From contig CADAER010000007.1 of assembly GCA_902787025.1 (NCBI GenBank), positions 1 to 54,870 on the forward strand: DNA of 54,870 bases. The letters run 5' to 3'. Shown piece by piece: positions 12,636-21,172 of this stretch; positions within the stretch are counted from its first letter, which is position 1; every line of letters begins with the position of its first letter. The stretch comes from Oscillospiraceae bacterium (lineage in GTDB: Bacteria > Bacillota > Clostridia > Oscillospirales > Acutalibacteraceae). Below the pieces are notes generated by a model. That model ran no database searches. It was not told the origin of the DNA and was given only the letters and a program-made list of their open reading frames with translations. A program made the position numbers and the translations under genes.

Positions 12636-14713
12636 ATGCCGAGACAGGTAACACTTGAAAAGACCAGAAACATCGGAATAATGGCCCATATCGACGCCGG
12701 CAAAACAACTACCACCGAGCGTATCCTGTTCTACACAGGAAAAACGCATAAAATCGGTGAAGTTCACGACGGTGCTGCCACGATGGACTGGATGGAACAG
12801 GAGCAGGAGAGGGGAATTACCATCACCTCCGCCGCTACGACCTGTTTTTGGAAGGACCACCGTATAAACATCATCGACACCCCCGGCCACGTTGACTTCA
12901 CCGTTGAGGTTGAGCGTTCGCTCAGAGTTCTTGACGGCTCCGTCACTGTTCTGTGCGCGAAGGGCGGTGTTGAACCGCAGAGTGAAACCGTATGGCGCCA
13001 GGCGGATAAATACCACGTTCCGAGAATGGTCTATGTAAACAAGATGGACATTATGGGCGCGGATTTCTACAACGTGTAAGTATGATGAAGGAACGCCTTA
13101 AATGCAACGCGGTTCCGATTCAGCTTCCCATCGGCGCAGAAGACAGTTTCAAAGGCATAATCGACCTTGTCGAAATGCAGGCGGATATGTATTATGACGA
13201 CCTGGGCCTTGACGTGCGCAGAGAAGAGATTCCCGAAGATATGAAGGAACTCGCTCAGCAGTATCATGATGAAATGGTAGAACACGTCGCGGAACAGAGC
13301 GACGAGCTTCTTGAAAAATACCTTGAGGGTGAAGAACTCACCAAGGAAGAAATCAAGACCTGCATAAGAAAGGCTACAATAGCCAACCATATGGTTCCCG
13401 TCTGCTGCGGCACATCATACCGCAACAAGGGCGTTCAGCTTCTGCTTGACGCTATTGTCGATTATATGCCCGCACCCACGGATGTTCCCGCCATCACCGG
13501 CACAAACCCGAAGAACGACAGGGACGAAGTCCGCGAATCTTCAGACGACCAGCCGTTCGCGGCTCTCGCGTTCAAGATTGCGACAGACCCGTTCGTCGGC
13601 AAGCTCTGCTTCTTCAGAGTTTATTCGGGCAAGGTCGAGGCAGGCAGCACCGTATATAACTCAACCAAAAACGCAAATGAGCGTCTTGGCAGAATTCTTC
13701 AGATGCACTCGAATCACAGAGAAGATATTGACTGCTGCTACGCGGGCGATATCGCGGCCACGGTAGGCGTCAAGAACACCACCACAGGCGACACTCTCTG
13801 CGACCAGAGACACCCGATTATCCTTGAATCAATGGAGTTCCCGGAACCCGTTATCAGAGTCGCCATCGAACCCAAGACCAAAGCCGGTCAGGAAAAGATG
13901 AACATAGCGCTCCTGAAACTCGCCGAGGAAGACCCCACATTCAAGTTCTATACGGATGAAGAAACAGGCCAGACAATCATAGCCGGTATGGGCGAGCTTC
14001 ACCTTGAAATCATCGTTGACAGAATGCTTCGTGAATTTCATGTTGAAGCGAATGTAGGCCGTCCGCAGGTTGCTTACCGTGAGACAATCACACGCTCCGC
14101 GGAATCAGATACCAAATACGCCCGTCAGTCAGGCGGTAAAGGTCAATACGGCCACGTTAAAATCTCAATCGAACCCAACCCCGGCAAAGGCTTTGAATTC
14201 GTCAACAACATCGTCGGCGGCGCTATTCCCAAGGAATACTTCCCCGCAATTGAAGCAGGCTTCAAAGGCGCAATGCTTTCGGGCGTGCTCGCAGGCTTCA
14301 ATGTTGTGGACCTCAAAGTAACACTCAACGACGGCTCTTATCACGAGGTTGACTCTTCCGAAATGGCGTTCAAGATTGCCGCGTCAATGGCTCTCAAGGA
14401 CGCGATGAAGAAAGCGGAACCCGTTCTTATGGAACCCATTATGAAAACGACGGTTATTGTTCCCGACGAATATATGGGTGACGTAATAGGCGATCTGAAC
14501 TCCCGCCGCGGTCAGGTGCAGGGCACCGAAATGATGCAGGGCGCTGTCCAGATAGAAGCGTCGGTTCCTCTCTCGAATATGTTCGGTTACGCAACGGCGC
14601 TGCGCTCAAAGACGCAGGGCAGAGGTCAATATGTTATGGAGCCCAGTTGCTACACGCAGGTTCCCGCTTCAATTTCCGAAAAGATTGTCGGCGACCGCAA
14701 AAAATTCGATTAA
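12636..14713 (+). pseudogene. fusA: Elongation factor G, interrupted by a frameshift at about 13076
   Basis: EF-G, the translocation GTPase. The first part (12636-13079) reads [15 protein letters not shown] (P-loop), the switch motifs GITITSAAT and DTPGHVDF, and the G4 motif NKMD, then stops at TAA 13077 after GADFYNV. The rest continues without loss in the -1 frame from 13082 ([18 protein letters not shown]) through domains II-V to 14713. Rereading one base (GTG then GTA AGT) joins them perfectly, so a single G or nearby base is missing. There is no slippery heptamer and no ribosome binding site before 13082. EF-G is essential, so a sequencing or assembly indel is the likeliest cause; true loss would require a second fusA elsewhere. 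The ribosome binding site is GGAGG, and spacing from rpsG is 44 bp. Confidence 0.93.
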
Positions 14714-14736
14714 AAACCATATATTTCAAAAAACAC

Positions 14737-14765
14737 TTGAAATATACGCAATATCTTGTTAAAAT
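14737..14765 (+). promoter_or_regulatory. Dedicated promoter for tuf
   Basis: TTGAAA (14737-14742), 17 bases, then an extended -10 TGtTAAAAT (-10 at 14760-14765). The start of the transcript would carry a small CATGC/GCATG hairpin with a GCGA tetraloop (14771-14784). Confidence 0.75.
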
Positions 14766-14824
14766 ATTGTCATGCGCGAGCATGGAGTTAATTAATTTAA
14801 ACATTATTATGGAGGAAATTACAA

Positions 14825-16027
14825 ATGGCAAAAGAACATTTTAACCGATCCAAACCCCATGTTAACATCGGCACTATCGGCCATGTTGACCACGGCAAAA
14901 CCACTCTTACAGCTGCTATCACAAAGACCCTCGCTATGAAGGGCGGCGCACAGTATGTTGACTATGCTAACATCGATAAGGCTCCCGAAGAGAGAGAACG
15001 TGGTATCACAATCAACACCGCACACGTTGAGTATGAGACAGAAACCCGTCACTATGCTCACGTTGACTGCCCCGGCCACGCCGACTATATCAAGAACATG
15101 ATTACCGGCGCTGCTCAGATGGACGGTGCTATCCTCGTTATCGCTGCTACCGACGGCCCCATGGCTCAGACAAAAGAGCACCTTCTTCTTGCCCGTCAGG
15201 TTGGCGTTCCCTACATCATCGTTTTCATGAACAAGGTTGACCAGGTTGACGACCCCGAACTCCTTGAACTTGTTGAAATGGAAATCCGTGAAACTCTTGA
15301 CGAGTATGAATTCCCCGGCGACGACACACCCATCATCCAGGGCTCAGCTCTCAAAGCTCTTGAATATGAAGGCGACGACGTTAACGCTCCCGAACTCAAG
15401 TGCATCTGGGAACTCATGGATGCTGTTGACACATACATCCCCACTCCCGACCGTAAGGCAGACCTTCCCTTCCTTATGCCCGTAGAAGACGTTTTCACAA
15501 TCACCGGCCGCGGCACTGTTGCTACCGGCAGAGTTGAGCGTGGACAGCTTAAGACAGGCGAAGAAGTTGAAATCGTTGGTCTTACAGACGAGAAGAGAAA
15601 GGTTGTCTGCACAGGTATCGAAATGTTCAGAAAGATCCTCGACTACGCAGAAGCCGGCGACAACATCGGTTGCCTTCTCCGCGGCGTTCAGAGAAACGAA
15701 ATCGAACGCGGCCAGGTTCTTTCCAAGCCCGGTTCAATCCATCCTTACACCAAGTTCGTAGGTCAGGTCTACGTTCTTACCAAGGATGAAGGCGGACGTC
15801 ATACTCCTTTCTTCAACAACTATCGTCCTCAGTTCTATTTCAGAACCACTGACGTTACCGGCGTTATCACCCTTCCCGAAGGCACAGAAATGTGCATGCC
15901 CGGCGACAACGTTGACATGAACGTTGAACTTATCACCCCCATCGCTATCGAAAAGGGTCTTCGTTTTGCTATCCGTGAAGGCGGCAGAACAGTTGGTTCA
16001 GGCGTTGTTATCGACGTAATGGACTAA
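14825..16027 (+). CDS. tuf: Elongation factor Tu
   Basis: EF-Tu delivers aminoacyl-tRNA to the ribosome. It is 400 residues long and complete: [12 protein letters not shown]-loop, [13 protein letters not shown] switch I, DCPGHADY switch [10 protein letters not shown] for guanine recognition, then domains II and III with the [13 protein letters not shown] and [15 protein letters not shown] blocks. GGAGG at 14811-14815 sits nine bases upstream of the ATG. The gene has its own promoter in addition to possible read-through from fusA, and is closed by a strong terminator. Confidence 0.98.
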   Translation: MAKEHFNRSKPHVNIGTIGHVDHGKTTLTAAITKTLAMKGGAQYVDYANIDKAPEERERGITINTAHVEYETETRHYAHVDCPGHADYIKNMITGAAQMDGAILVIAATDGPMAQTKEHLLLARQVGVPYIIVFMNKVDQVDDPELLELVEMEIRETLDEYEFPGDDTPIIQGSALKALEYEGDDVNAPELKCIWELMDAVDTYIPTPDRKADLPFLMPVEDVFTITGRGTVATGRVERGQLKTGEEVEIVGLTDEKRKVVCTGIEMFRKILDYAEAGDNIGCLLRGVQRNEIERGQVLSKPGSIHPYTKFVGQVYVLTKDEGGRHTPFFNNYRPQFYFRTTDVTGVITLPEGTEMCMPGDNVDMNVELITPIAIEKGLRFAIREGGRTVGSGVVIDVMD

Positions 16028-16051
16028 TCTCCGGTTAAAAAACAAAAAATC

Positions 16052-16081
16052 GAGGCTGTCTTCCGACAGCCTCTTTTTTTT
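16052..16081 (+). terminator. Intrinsic terminator after tuf
   Basis: A perfect 9-bp stem GAGGCTGTC / GACAGCCTC around a TTCC loop is followed by at least seven T residues. Confidence 0.96.
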
Positions 16082-16274
16082 CAGTAAACACCGATTAATT
16101 CTTGCGAACGCCTCTCAGCGACATATTGTTTCGCCTGATTTTGTCTCAAAATCTTGAAATACACATATTCCTGCGATTTTTCGACTTCATCAAACAAAAA
16201 ATCTGTCTGCCGATAGGCACACGCATAATTAAACGGTCTTTACATATTATTTTATAATCAGAATCGTTATTAAA

Positions 16275-17558
16275 CTATATTATTATCCCCACGCAGTAAT
16301 CTCCGTCAACGCCCGTGATTTTTACATTTATCAGCTCGCCGCATTTATCGGGAGGACAGTCAACCTTTACGGGTGTGTAATTCGCGGTGTATCCGTGGCA
16401 GAACCCCTTTGAATACTCCTCCGGCAGAACGCAGACCGTTTTGCCGGTTTGTTTTTTAAGAAAACTCTGCCTTATTATTTCCGCTTCTTCAATAACCTTT
16501 TTTGCTCTTCGCTCTTTTTCGGCTTTTTCAACCTGTTCCGTCATTTTCGCGGCGGGTGTGCCGTCCCGCCTTGAATACGGAAAAACATGCACCTTTTCAA
16601 AACCGATTTCCTTTACGAAAGCAAGCGATGTTTCAAAATCCTCAGCCGTCTCACCTGGGAACCCGGTCATAAGGTCGGTTGTAATTGTGCAGTCCTCAAA
16701 AGCCGAGCGCAGTTTTCTGCACAGCGTTGCGTATTCATCCGTATTATAATGACGGTTCATCTTTTTAAGAGTCTTGTCGCATCCGCTCTGCAACGAAATG
16801 TGAAACTGCGGGCAGAATTCTTTTATTTCTTTGAGCTTTGCGATTGTCTCATCCGTAATGTGGTCGGGCTCAAGCGAGCCTAAACGGACTCTTTCAATTC
16901 CTTCAATTCTCGCGACGGTCCCGACAGCCTGCGCCATATCCGAGCCGCAGTCAGTGCCGTAAGCCGAGAGATTTATTCCCACCAGCACAATTTCTTTGTA
17001 TCCGTTTTCAGCGAAGGTTTTCGCTTCCTTTTCTATATCTTCAAGCGGTTTGGAACGCACCCTGCCTCTCGCGTAAGGAATAATGCAGTAGGAGCAGAAT
17101 CTGTTGCAGCCATCCTCGATTTTAAGCGTAGCCCTCGTGCGCTCGCGGTAAGATGTAACAATATCGCCGCCGAATTTCTCGCCGCTCTTATGCTCCTCAA
17201 CGGCAAAATCCCTCTGACCGTTTATGTGGTTTTTCAGCAACTCGGGTATTCTGTAATTGAACTTGTTGCCCGTGACGATATCCGCCTCAACGAGCTTTTC
17301 GGCGTCGTTCGGGAAAGCCTGCGGCATGCAACCTGTGAGCAGAACAATGCTGTCCGGGTGAAGGCGTTTCATTTTACGCACGGCCTGCCTCGTTTTGCGG
17401 TCGCTTTCAGCCGTAACCGTGCAGGAGTTTATGATGTAAACATCCGCCTCCTCGTCGGGACCGACTATTTCGTAGCCCGCCGTTTCAAGCCTTTTTGAAA
17501 CAGCCTCGCTTTCATATTGATTGACCTTGCAGCCGAGAGTGATAATCGCAGCCTTCAT
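16275..17558 (-). CDS. mtaB: tRNA (t6A37) C2-methylthiotransferase MtaB
   Basis: Radical SAM enzyme that converts t6A37 to ms2t6A37 in tRNAs. From the ATG at 17558 it is 427 residues. The N-terminal UPF0004 domain has the three cysteines in TLGCKVNQYES, INSCTVT and LTGCMPQ for the auxiliary cluster; GCNRFCSYCIIPYARG (about residue 150) carries the CxxxCxxC radical SAM motif; a TRAM-like RNA-binding end follows. The frame is open about 29 codons further upstream, but that stretch is AT-rich and contains the promoter, while an AAAGG-type ribosome binding site precedes 17558. Convergent with tuf. Confidence 0.93.
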   Translation of the reverse strand: MKAAIITLGCKVNQYESEAVSKRLETAGYEIVGPDEEADVYIINSCTVTAESDRKTRQAVRKMKRLHPDSIVLLTGCMPQAFPNDAEKLVEADIVTGNKFNYRIPELLKNHINGQRDFAVEEHKSGEKFGGDIVTSYRERTRATLKIEDGCNRFCSYCIIPYARGRVRSKPLEDIEKEAKTFAENGYKEIVLVGINLSAYGTDCGSDMAQAVGTVARIEGIERVRLGSLEPDHITDETIAKLKEIKEFCPQFHISLQSGCDKTLKKMNRHYNTDEYATLCRKLRSAFEDCTITTDLMTGFPGETAEDFETSLAFVKEIGFEKVHVFPYSRRDGTPAAKMTEQVEKAEKERRAKKVIEEAEIIRQSFLKKQTGKTVCVLPEEYSKGFCHGYTANYTPVKVDCPPDKCGELINVKITGVDGDYCVGIII

Positions 17559-17582
17559 CCTTTCACCGCCTTTCCGCCGTTT

Positions 17583-17611
17583 ATTATATAATAAAAAAGA
17601 AATATAATCAA
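17583..17611 (-). promoter_or_regulatory. Promoter for mtaB
   Basis: On the minus strand TTGATT (17606-17611), a 17-base spacer and a perfect TATAAT (17583-17588), about 25 bases before the chosen start. Confidence 0.65.
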
Positions 17612-17693
17612 TAAATATTGAAAATACGCGGTTTCTATGGCACATTACACAGTAATAATCTTTATAATCAACAAAATTTTTGTTTTATTATTG

Positions 17694-17722
17694 TTGCATT
17701 ATTTTGACATTTAGGGTAAAAT
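17694..17722 (+). promoter_or_regulatory. Probable promoter for pgi
   Basis: TTGCAT (17694-17699), 17 bases, TAAAAT (17717-17722). A consensus TTGACA also lies at 17704-17709 but has only a weak -10 partner. Confidence 0.5.
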
Positions 17723-17732
17723 ATCTCTAACT

Positions 17733-17751
17733 GTGAAAGTGTAACTTTCAC
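17733..17751 (+). promoter_or_regulatory. Inverted repeat (operator or leader hairpin) before pgi
   Basis: GTGAAAGT (17733-17740), a GTA loop and ACTTTCAC (17744-17751) form a perfect 8-bp inverted repeat at the predicted transcription start and 35 bases before the pgi ATG. It could be a repressor site or an mRNA hairpin. Confidence 0.5.
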
Positions 17752-17786
17752 CATTCAGACTAATCAACGAACGAAGGTAATATCAG

Positions 17787-19124
17787 ATGTCCTTTAAACT
17801 TAACTTCTCATACGCGGGCGATTTCGCGAAGGATGAAAACATCGCTTCAATGGCGGGCGAAATTGCGGACGCACACAATAAAATTCACAACGGAACGGGC
17901 CTCGGCAGCGGTTTCCTCGGCTGGGTTGACCTTCCCGTAAATTACGATAAAGAGGAATTTGACAGAATCAAAAAAGCGGCTGAAAAAATCCGCGGCAATT
18001 CAGAGGTTCTTATAGTTCTCGGCATCGGCGGTTCATATCTCGGAGCGAGAGCCGCGATAGAGTTTGTTTATTCAAACAACTACAATCTCATCAAAAAAGA
18101 CGCCCCCAACATTTATTTCGGAGGCAACACCGTCAGCTCATCGGCAATTTACGAACTCATCAGTCTGTGCGAAGGCAAAGATTTCTCGGTAAATGTCATC
18201 TCCAAATCCGGCACGACCACCGAGACCGCCGTCGCTTTCAGAATTTTCAGAAAACTCATTGAAGAAAAATACGGCAAAGAAGAGGCGAAAAACCGCATTT
18301 TCGTCACGACAGACCGTCAGAAAGGCGCTCTCAAAAGCGTAGCGGATAAAGAAGGCTACCAGACATTTGTCGTTCCCGACAATATCGGCGGCAGATTCTC
18401 CGTCCTTACCGCTGTAGGTCTTCTTCCCCTCGCCGTCGCGGGTCTCGATATCGACGCTCTTATGCAGGGCGCGGCGGAAGCTAGAGAGGAATACTCAAAC
18501 GAAAATCTTCTGCAAAACGACTGCTACAAATACGCGGCTTTGAGAAATCTTCTTTACAGAAACGGCAAAAAGATTGAAATGCTCGCCGCCTACGAGCCAT
18601 CAATGGCTCTTATGTGCGAGTGGTATAAACAGCTTTTCGGCGAGAGCGAAGGCAAAGAAGGCAAAGGCATCTTCCCCGCTTCCGCGATTTTCTCAACCGA
18701 TCTGCATTCTCTCGGCCAGTATATCCAGCAGGGCGAAAGAACTCTGTTCGAAACCGTTCTCTGGTTCAATATTCCCAAATATGATGTGCAGATAGAAGAA
18801 GACGCCACCAATGAAGACGGTCTCAATTATCTCGCGGGCAAAAACGCGAGTTTCGTAAACCGCAAGGCTTTCGAGGGTACAGTCCTCGCCCACGCGGACG
18901 GCGGAGTACCCAACATAGTTGTTGAAATGGATTACGCGGACGAGCGCTCGCTCGGTCACCTTATCTATTTCTTCGAAAAGGCCTGCGGAATTTCGGGCTA
19001 CCTTCTCGGAGTAAATCCGTTTGACCAGCCCGGCGTTGAAAGCTACAAAAAGAATATGTTTGCGCTTCTGGGCAAGCCCGGCTATGAAGACGCCAGGGCG
19101 GAGCTTGAAGCAAGAATCAAGTAA
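17787..19124 (+). CDS. pgi: Glucose-6-phosphate isomerase
   Basis: Interconverts glucose 6-phosphate and fructose 6-phosphate in the cytoplasm. The 445-residue length matches the short Firmicutes form. Visible motifs are [12 protein letters not shown] (about residue 75), the phosphate-binding [14 protein letters not shown] (about 135), [16 protein letters not shown] (about 205) and a C-terminal [16 protein letters not shown] with the conserved family ending. The ribosome binding site (GAAGG) is modest. The next gene follows after 19 bp, so a two-gene transcript is likely. Confidence 0.97.
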   Translation: MSFKLNFSYAGDFAKDENIASMAGEIADAHNKIHNGTGLGSGFLGWVDLPVNYDKEEFDRIKKAAEKIRGNSEVLIVLGIGGSYLGARAAIEFVYSNNYNLIKKDAPNIYFGGNTVSSSAIYELISLCEGKDFSVNVISKSGTTTETAVAFRIFRKLIEEKYGKEEAKNRIFVTTDRQKGALKSVADKEGYQTFVVPDNIGGRFSVLTAVGLLPLAVAGLDIDALMQGAAEAREEYSNENLLQNDCYKYAALRNLLYRNGKKIEMLAAYEPSMALMCEWYKQLFGESEGKEGKGIFPASAIFSTDLHSLGQYIQQGERTLFETVLWFNIPKYDVQIEEDATNEDGLNYLAGKNASFVNRKAFEGTVLAHADGGVPNIVVEMDYADERSLGHLIYFFEKACGISGYLLGVNPFDQPGVESYKKNMFALLGKPGYEDARAELEARIK

Positions 19125-19143
19125 ACGAAGGAGGACAAACATA

Positions 19144-19560
19144 ATGATTACTCTTATTCTCGGCCACAAAGGTTCAGGCAAAACAAAAACTCTCATCAAC
19201 TGCGTAAACTCAGCGGTTGAATCATCGAACGGCAATGTTGTCTGTGTTGAGAAGGAAAGACTCCTCACCTATGACATCGATTCAAGAGCCCGCCTCGTTG
19301 AAACCGACCATTACGGCGTAAGCGGCTATGAAGCGTTTTACGGCTTCCTTTCGGGCATTGTCGCGGGCGACTACGACATAACCGATATGTTTATCGACGC
19401 CACACTGAGAATCGGCGGAAGAGATTACGAAGAACTCGCCTCTTTCCTCGAAAAGGTTGACAAACTCAGCGGTATAGCGGGAATCGACTTCACATTCACC
19501 GTTTCGGCGGATGAAAGCGAACTGCCCGAAAAAATCTTCGCTTTTTGCAAGAAAAACTGA
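19144..19560 (+). CDS. Small P-loop NTPase-like protein of unknown function
   Basis: A 138-residue protein starting MITLILGHKGSGKTKT, with a Walker A motif (GHKGSGKT) at residues 7-14. I see no clear Walker B motif followed by an acidic residue pair; the middle (DYDITDMFIDATLRIGG) might supply one. I chose ATG 19144 because GGAGG lies about nine bases upstream and the P-loop follows at once; the frame extends upstream into pgi. Such short P-loop proteins next to pgi or ribosomal genes are seen in Clostridia without a known role. Co-transcription with pgi is likely. Function not recognised. Confidence 0.7.
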   Translation: MITLILGHKGSGKTKTLINCVNSAVESSNGNVVCVEKERLLTYDIDSRARLVETDHYGVSGYEAFYGFLSGIVAGDYDITDMFIDATLRIGGRDYEELASFLEKVDKLSGIAGIDFTFTVSADESELPEKIFAFCKKN

Positions 19561-19568
19561 ATTTTTTG

Positions 19569-19597
19569 TTGACAAACAGGCACTCTGAATATATAAT
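19569..19597 (+). promoter_or_regulatory. Perfect-consensus sigma-A promoter for yceD-rpmF
   Basis: TTGACA (19569-19574), exactly 17 bases and TATAAT (19592-19597): both hexamers and the spacing are ideal. The leader to the yceD start is only about 20 bases. Confidence 0.92.
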
Positions 19598-19622
19598 GTT
19601 CTGTGCGTGATTTCAGATAATT

Positions 19623-20123
19623 ATGATTATTGATCTTGAATCCATCTTTAATGTCGAAGGTCTTTCGGCTGACCTTGACTATGAAATCGATATGTCCGGC
19701 GAAGAACTTGACGGCGCTTTTCCGTTTAAAACGCCTGTCAGAGTCAGAGGCAGAGTAGCCAACACAACCGGAATTGTCGAAATTAACGCCGAAGCGTCTT
19801 ATGAACTTACTATGCCGTGCAGCAGATGCGCGCAAGAAACGGTTCATAAGATGTCAACAGAGATTTACCACACCCTTGTGCGTCAGGTCGAAAACGAAAA
19901 CAACGACGATTTTCTGACCGTCACCGATTTACGCTATGACCTTGACCCGCTTGTGCGCGAAGACATTTTGCTTTCAATGCCTTACAAGTTTCTGTGCAGT
20001 GATGATTGCAAAGGTCTCTGCCCGAAGTGCGGTAAAAATCTCAATGAAGGACCATGCAGCTGCAAGCCCGAAACGGATCCCCGTCTTGAGGCGCTGAGAC
20101 AGCTTTTGGATAATAATGAGTAA
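19623..20123 (+). CDS. yceD: DUF177/YceD family protein
   Basis: DUF177 proteins are encoded just before rpmF in most bacteria and have been linked to rRNA or ribosome biogenesis. This one is 166 residues with the family's late cysteine cluster: CSRC near residue 67, then CSDDCKGLCPKCGKNLNEG and a CSC pair at the C-terminus, a probable zinc site. The start ATG at 19623 sits 26 bases after the -10 box, so the leader is very short and lacks a strong ribosome binding site. The gap to rpmF is 47 bp. Confidence 0.88.
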   Translation: MIIDLESIFNVEGLSADLDYEIDMSGEELDGAFPFKTPVRVRGRVANTTGIVEINAEASYELTMPCSRCAQETVHKMSTEIYHTLVRQVENENNDDFLTVTDLRYDLDPLVREDILLSMPYKFLCSDDCKGLCPKCGKNLNEGPCSCKPETDPRLEALRQLLDNNE

Positions 20124-20170
20124 ATTAACCCGAAGGGTTTGCTTAAGACCGGTTAAGGAGGTGCTTTAAA

Positions 20171-20356
20171 ATGGCAGTCCCCAAGAGAAGAGTTTCCAAG
20201 GCAAGAAAAAACAAGAGACGCTCAAACGTATGGAAGATGGATGCTCCCGTGCTTGAAAAGTGCTCAAATTGCGGCGAACTCAAAAGAGCTCACAGACTTT
20301 GCCCGTCCTGCGGCTATTACAACGGCAGACAGGTAGTAGTTGTTGAGGAAGACTGA
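20171..20356 (+). CDS. rpmF: Ribosomal protein L32
   Basis: Small 50S protein, 61 residues, starting [17 protein letters not shown] after Met. It keeps the zinc-ribbon cysteines in [18 protein letters not shown], so it is the C+ form. AAGGAGG lies about nine bases before the ATG. Co-transcribed with yceD and closed by a terminator. Confidence 0.97.
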   Translation: MAVPKRRVSKARKNKRRSNVWKMDAPVLEKCSNCGELKRAHRLCPSCGYYNGRQVVVVEED

Positions 20357-20388
20357 TTTGTTTTAAAAAAACAATCTGAAAAGAATAT

Positions 20389-20416
20389 AAGGCAGGTATT
20401 CAACCTGCCTTTTTTC
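20389..20416 (+). terminator. Intrinsic terminator after rpmF
   Basis: AAGGCAGGT (20389-20397) pairs with ACCTGCCTT (20403-20411) around ATTCA, followed by a T-run. Confidence 0.93.
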
Positions 20417-20419
20417 TTT

Positions 20420-21172
20420 TTATCTGTTATTGTATTTTTCAACCGCCGAGTGCGCGCACAGCGCAAGCAGATTTAAATATTCATCAGGCACGCCTTCAAC
20501 CCGGTAACCGTTGTCTGTAATATTTCTGCCTGTTATCGTTTCGTAAAAACACGCGCCCGCAAGATAACATCCCAGAACGCTCGCGTGATAACCGTCTTCG
20601 GCTGTAAGCATATCCCTGAGATTCGTCTGCCTCGCGAACTGAAAAGCGAGTCCGCAGGGAATAACTCCGTCAACATCGGTGTTGATTTTCGCAATCTCAA
20701 CGGCGCGGTTTATGCAGTCAAACATCGTGTCAGTATTATTTGAGTATTTCGCGAAGCCTTCATTTGAGGTGCCTTTGTCATAAGCCCAGGTCTGATGTAT
20801 TAACACCTTTGCCTTCGGAGCCGTCATCCTGACATAGGCGGTAAGTTCCTCAATGTAAGGCGACCAGCTTTCCTCAATGCCCGAGAGCGAGCTTACCTGC
20901 TGCAGCGTTACGACATCCCAGTCCTCGTCCTCAAGCGGCTCAAACAGAGCCACGCCGCCGGCGCGGTTCATAACCGTCTCGCCGGGCAGATATATCTGAT
21001 ATTCATACGCCTCTTTTTCGCTCTTCATATTCTCCCAGTGCGTCTCCAGCGAACAGGCGGGAATATATAAATTGCACAGCATAAAATCGTCGCGGCCGTC
21101 CGCCTTCATCATACCCGGCAGAAATGTTTGCGCGTTTTGCGAAAAACTGTTGCCTATTGAAAGAACATTCAT
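20420..21172 (-). CDS. DUF4886 family SGNH-like hydrolase
   Basis: A 250-residue protein beginning NVLSIGNSFSQNA, the block I nucleophile motif of SGNH/GDSL-like hydrolases (G-N-S), with DVVTLQQVSSLSG in the middle and AEDGYHASVLGCY near residue 195, which would supply the Asp-x-x-His pair. Together these match DUF4886. No signal peptide is visible, so it is probably cytosolic. The start overlaps the last four bases of the upstream O-antigen-ligase-like gene (ATGA), so the two are translationally coupled; this suggests a role in modifying or deacylating a surface glycan precursor, which is inference. Confidence 0.78.
   Translation of the reverse strand: MNVLSIGNSFSQNAQTFLPGMMKADGRDDFMLCNLYIPACSLETHWENMKSEKEAYEYQIYLPGETVMNRAGGVALFEPLEDEDWDVVTLQQVSSLSGIEESWSPYIEELTAYVRMTAPKAKVLIHQTWAYDKGTSNEGFAKYSNNTDTMFDCINRAVEIAKINTDVDGVIPCGLAFQFARQTNLRDMLTAEDGYHASVLGCYLAGACFYETITGRNITDNGYRVEGVPDEYLNLLALCAHSAVEKYNNR

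Noticed and set aside
13066-13084. Programmed -1 frameshift in fusA
   Set aside because: No slippery heptamer precedes TAA 13077 and no downstream stem or pseudoknot stands out; EF-G is not a known case. A missing base is simpler.
19021-19143. Extended start of the small P-loop gene within pgi
   Set aside because: The upstream codons overlap pgi in another frame and the ribosome binding site fits ATG 19144.
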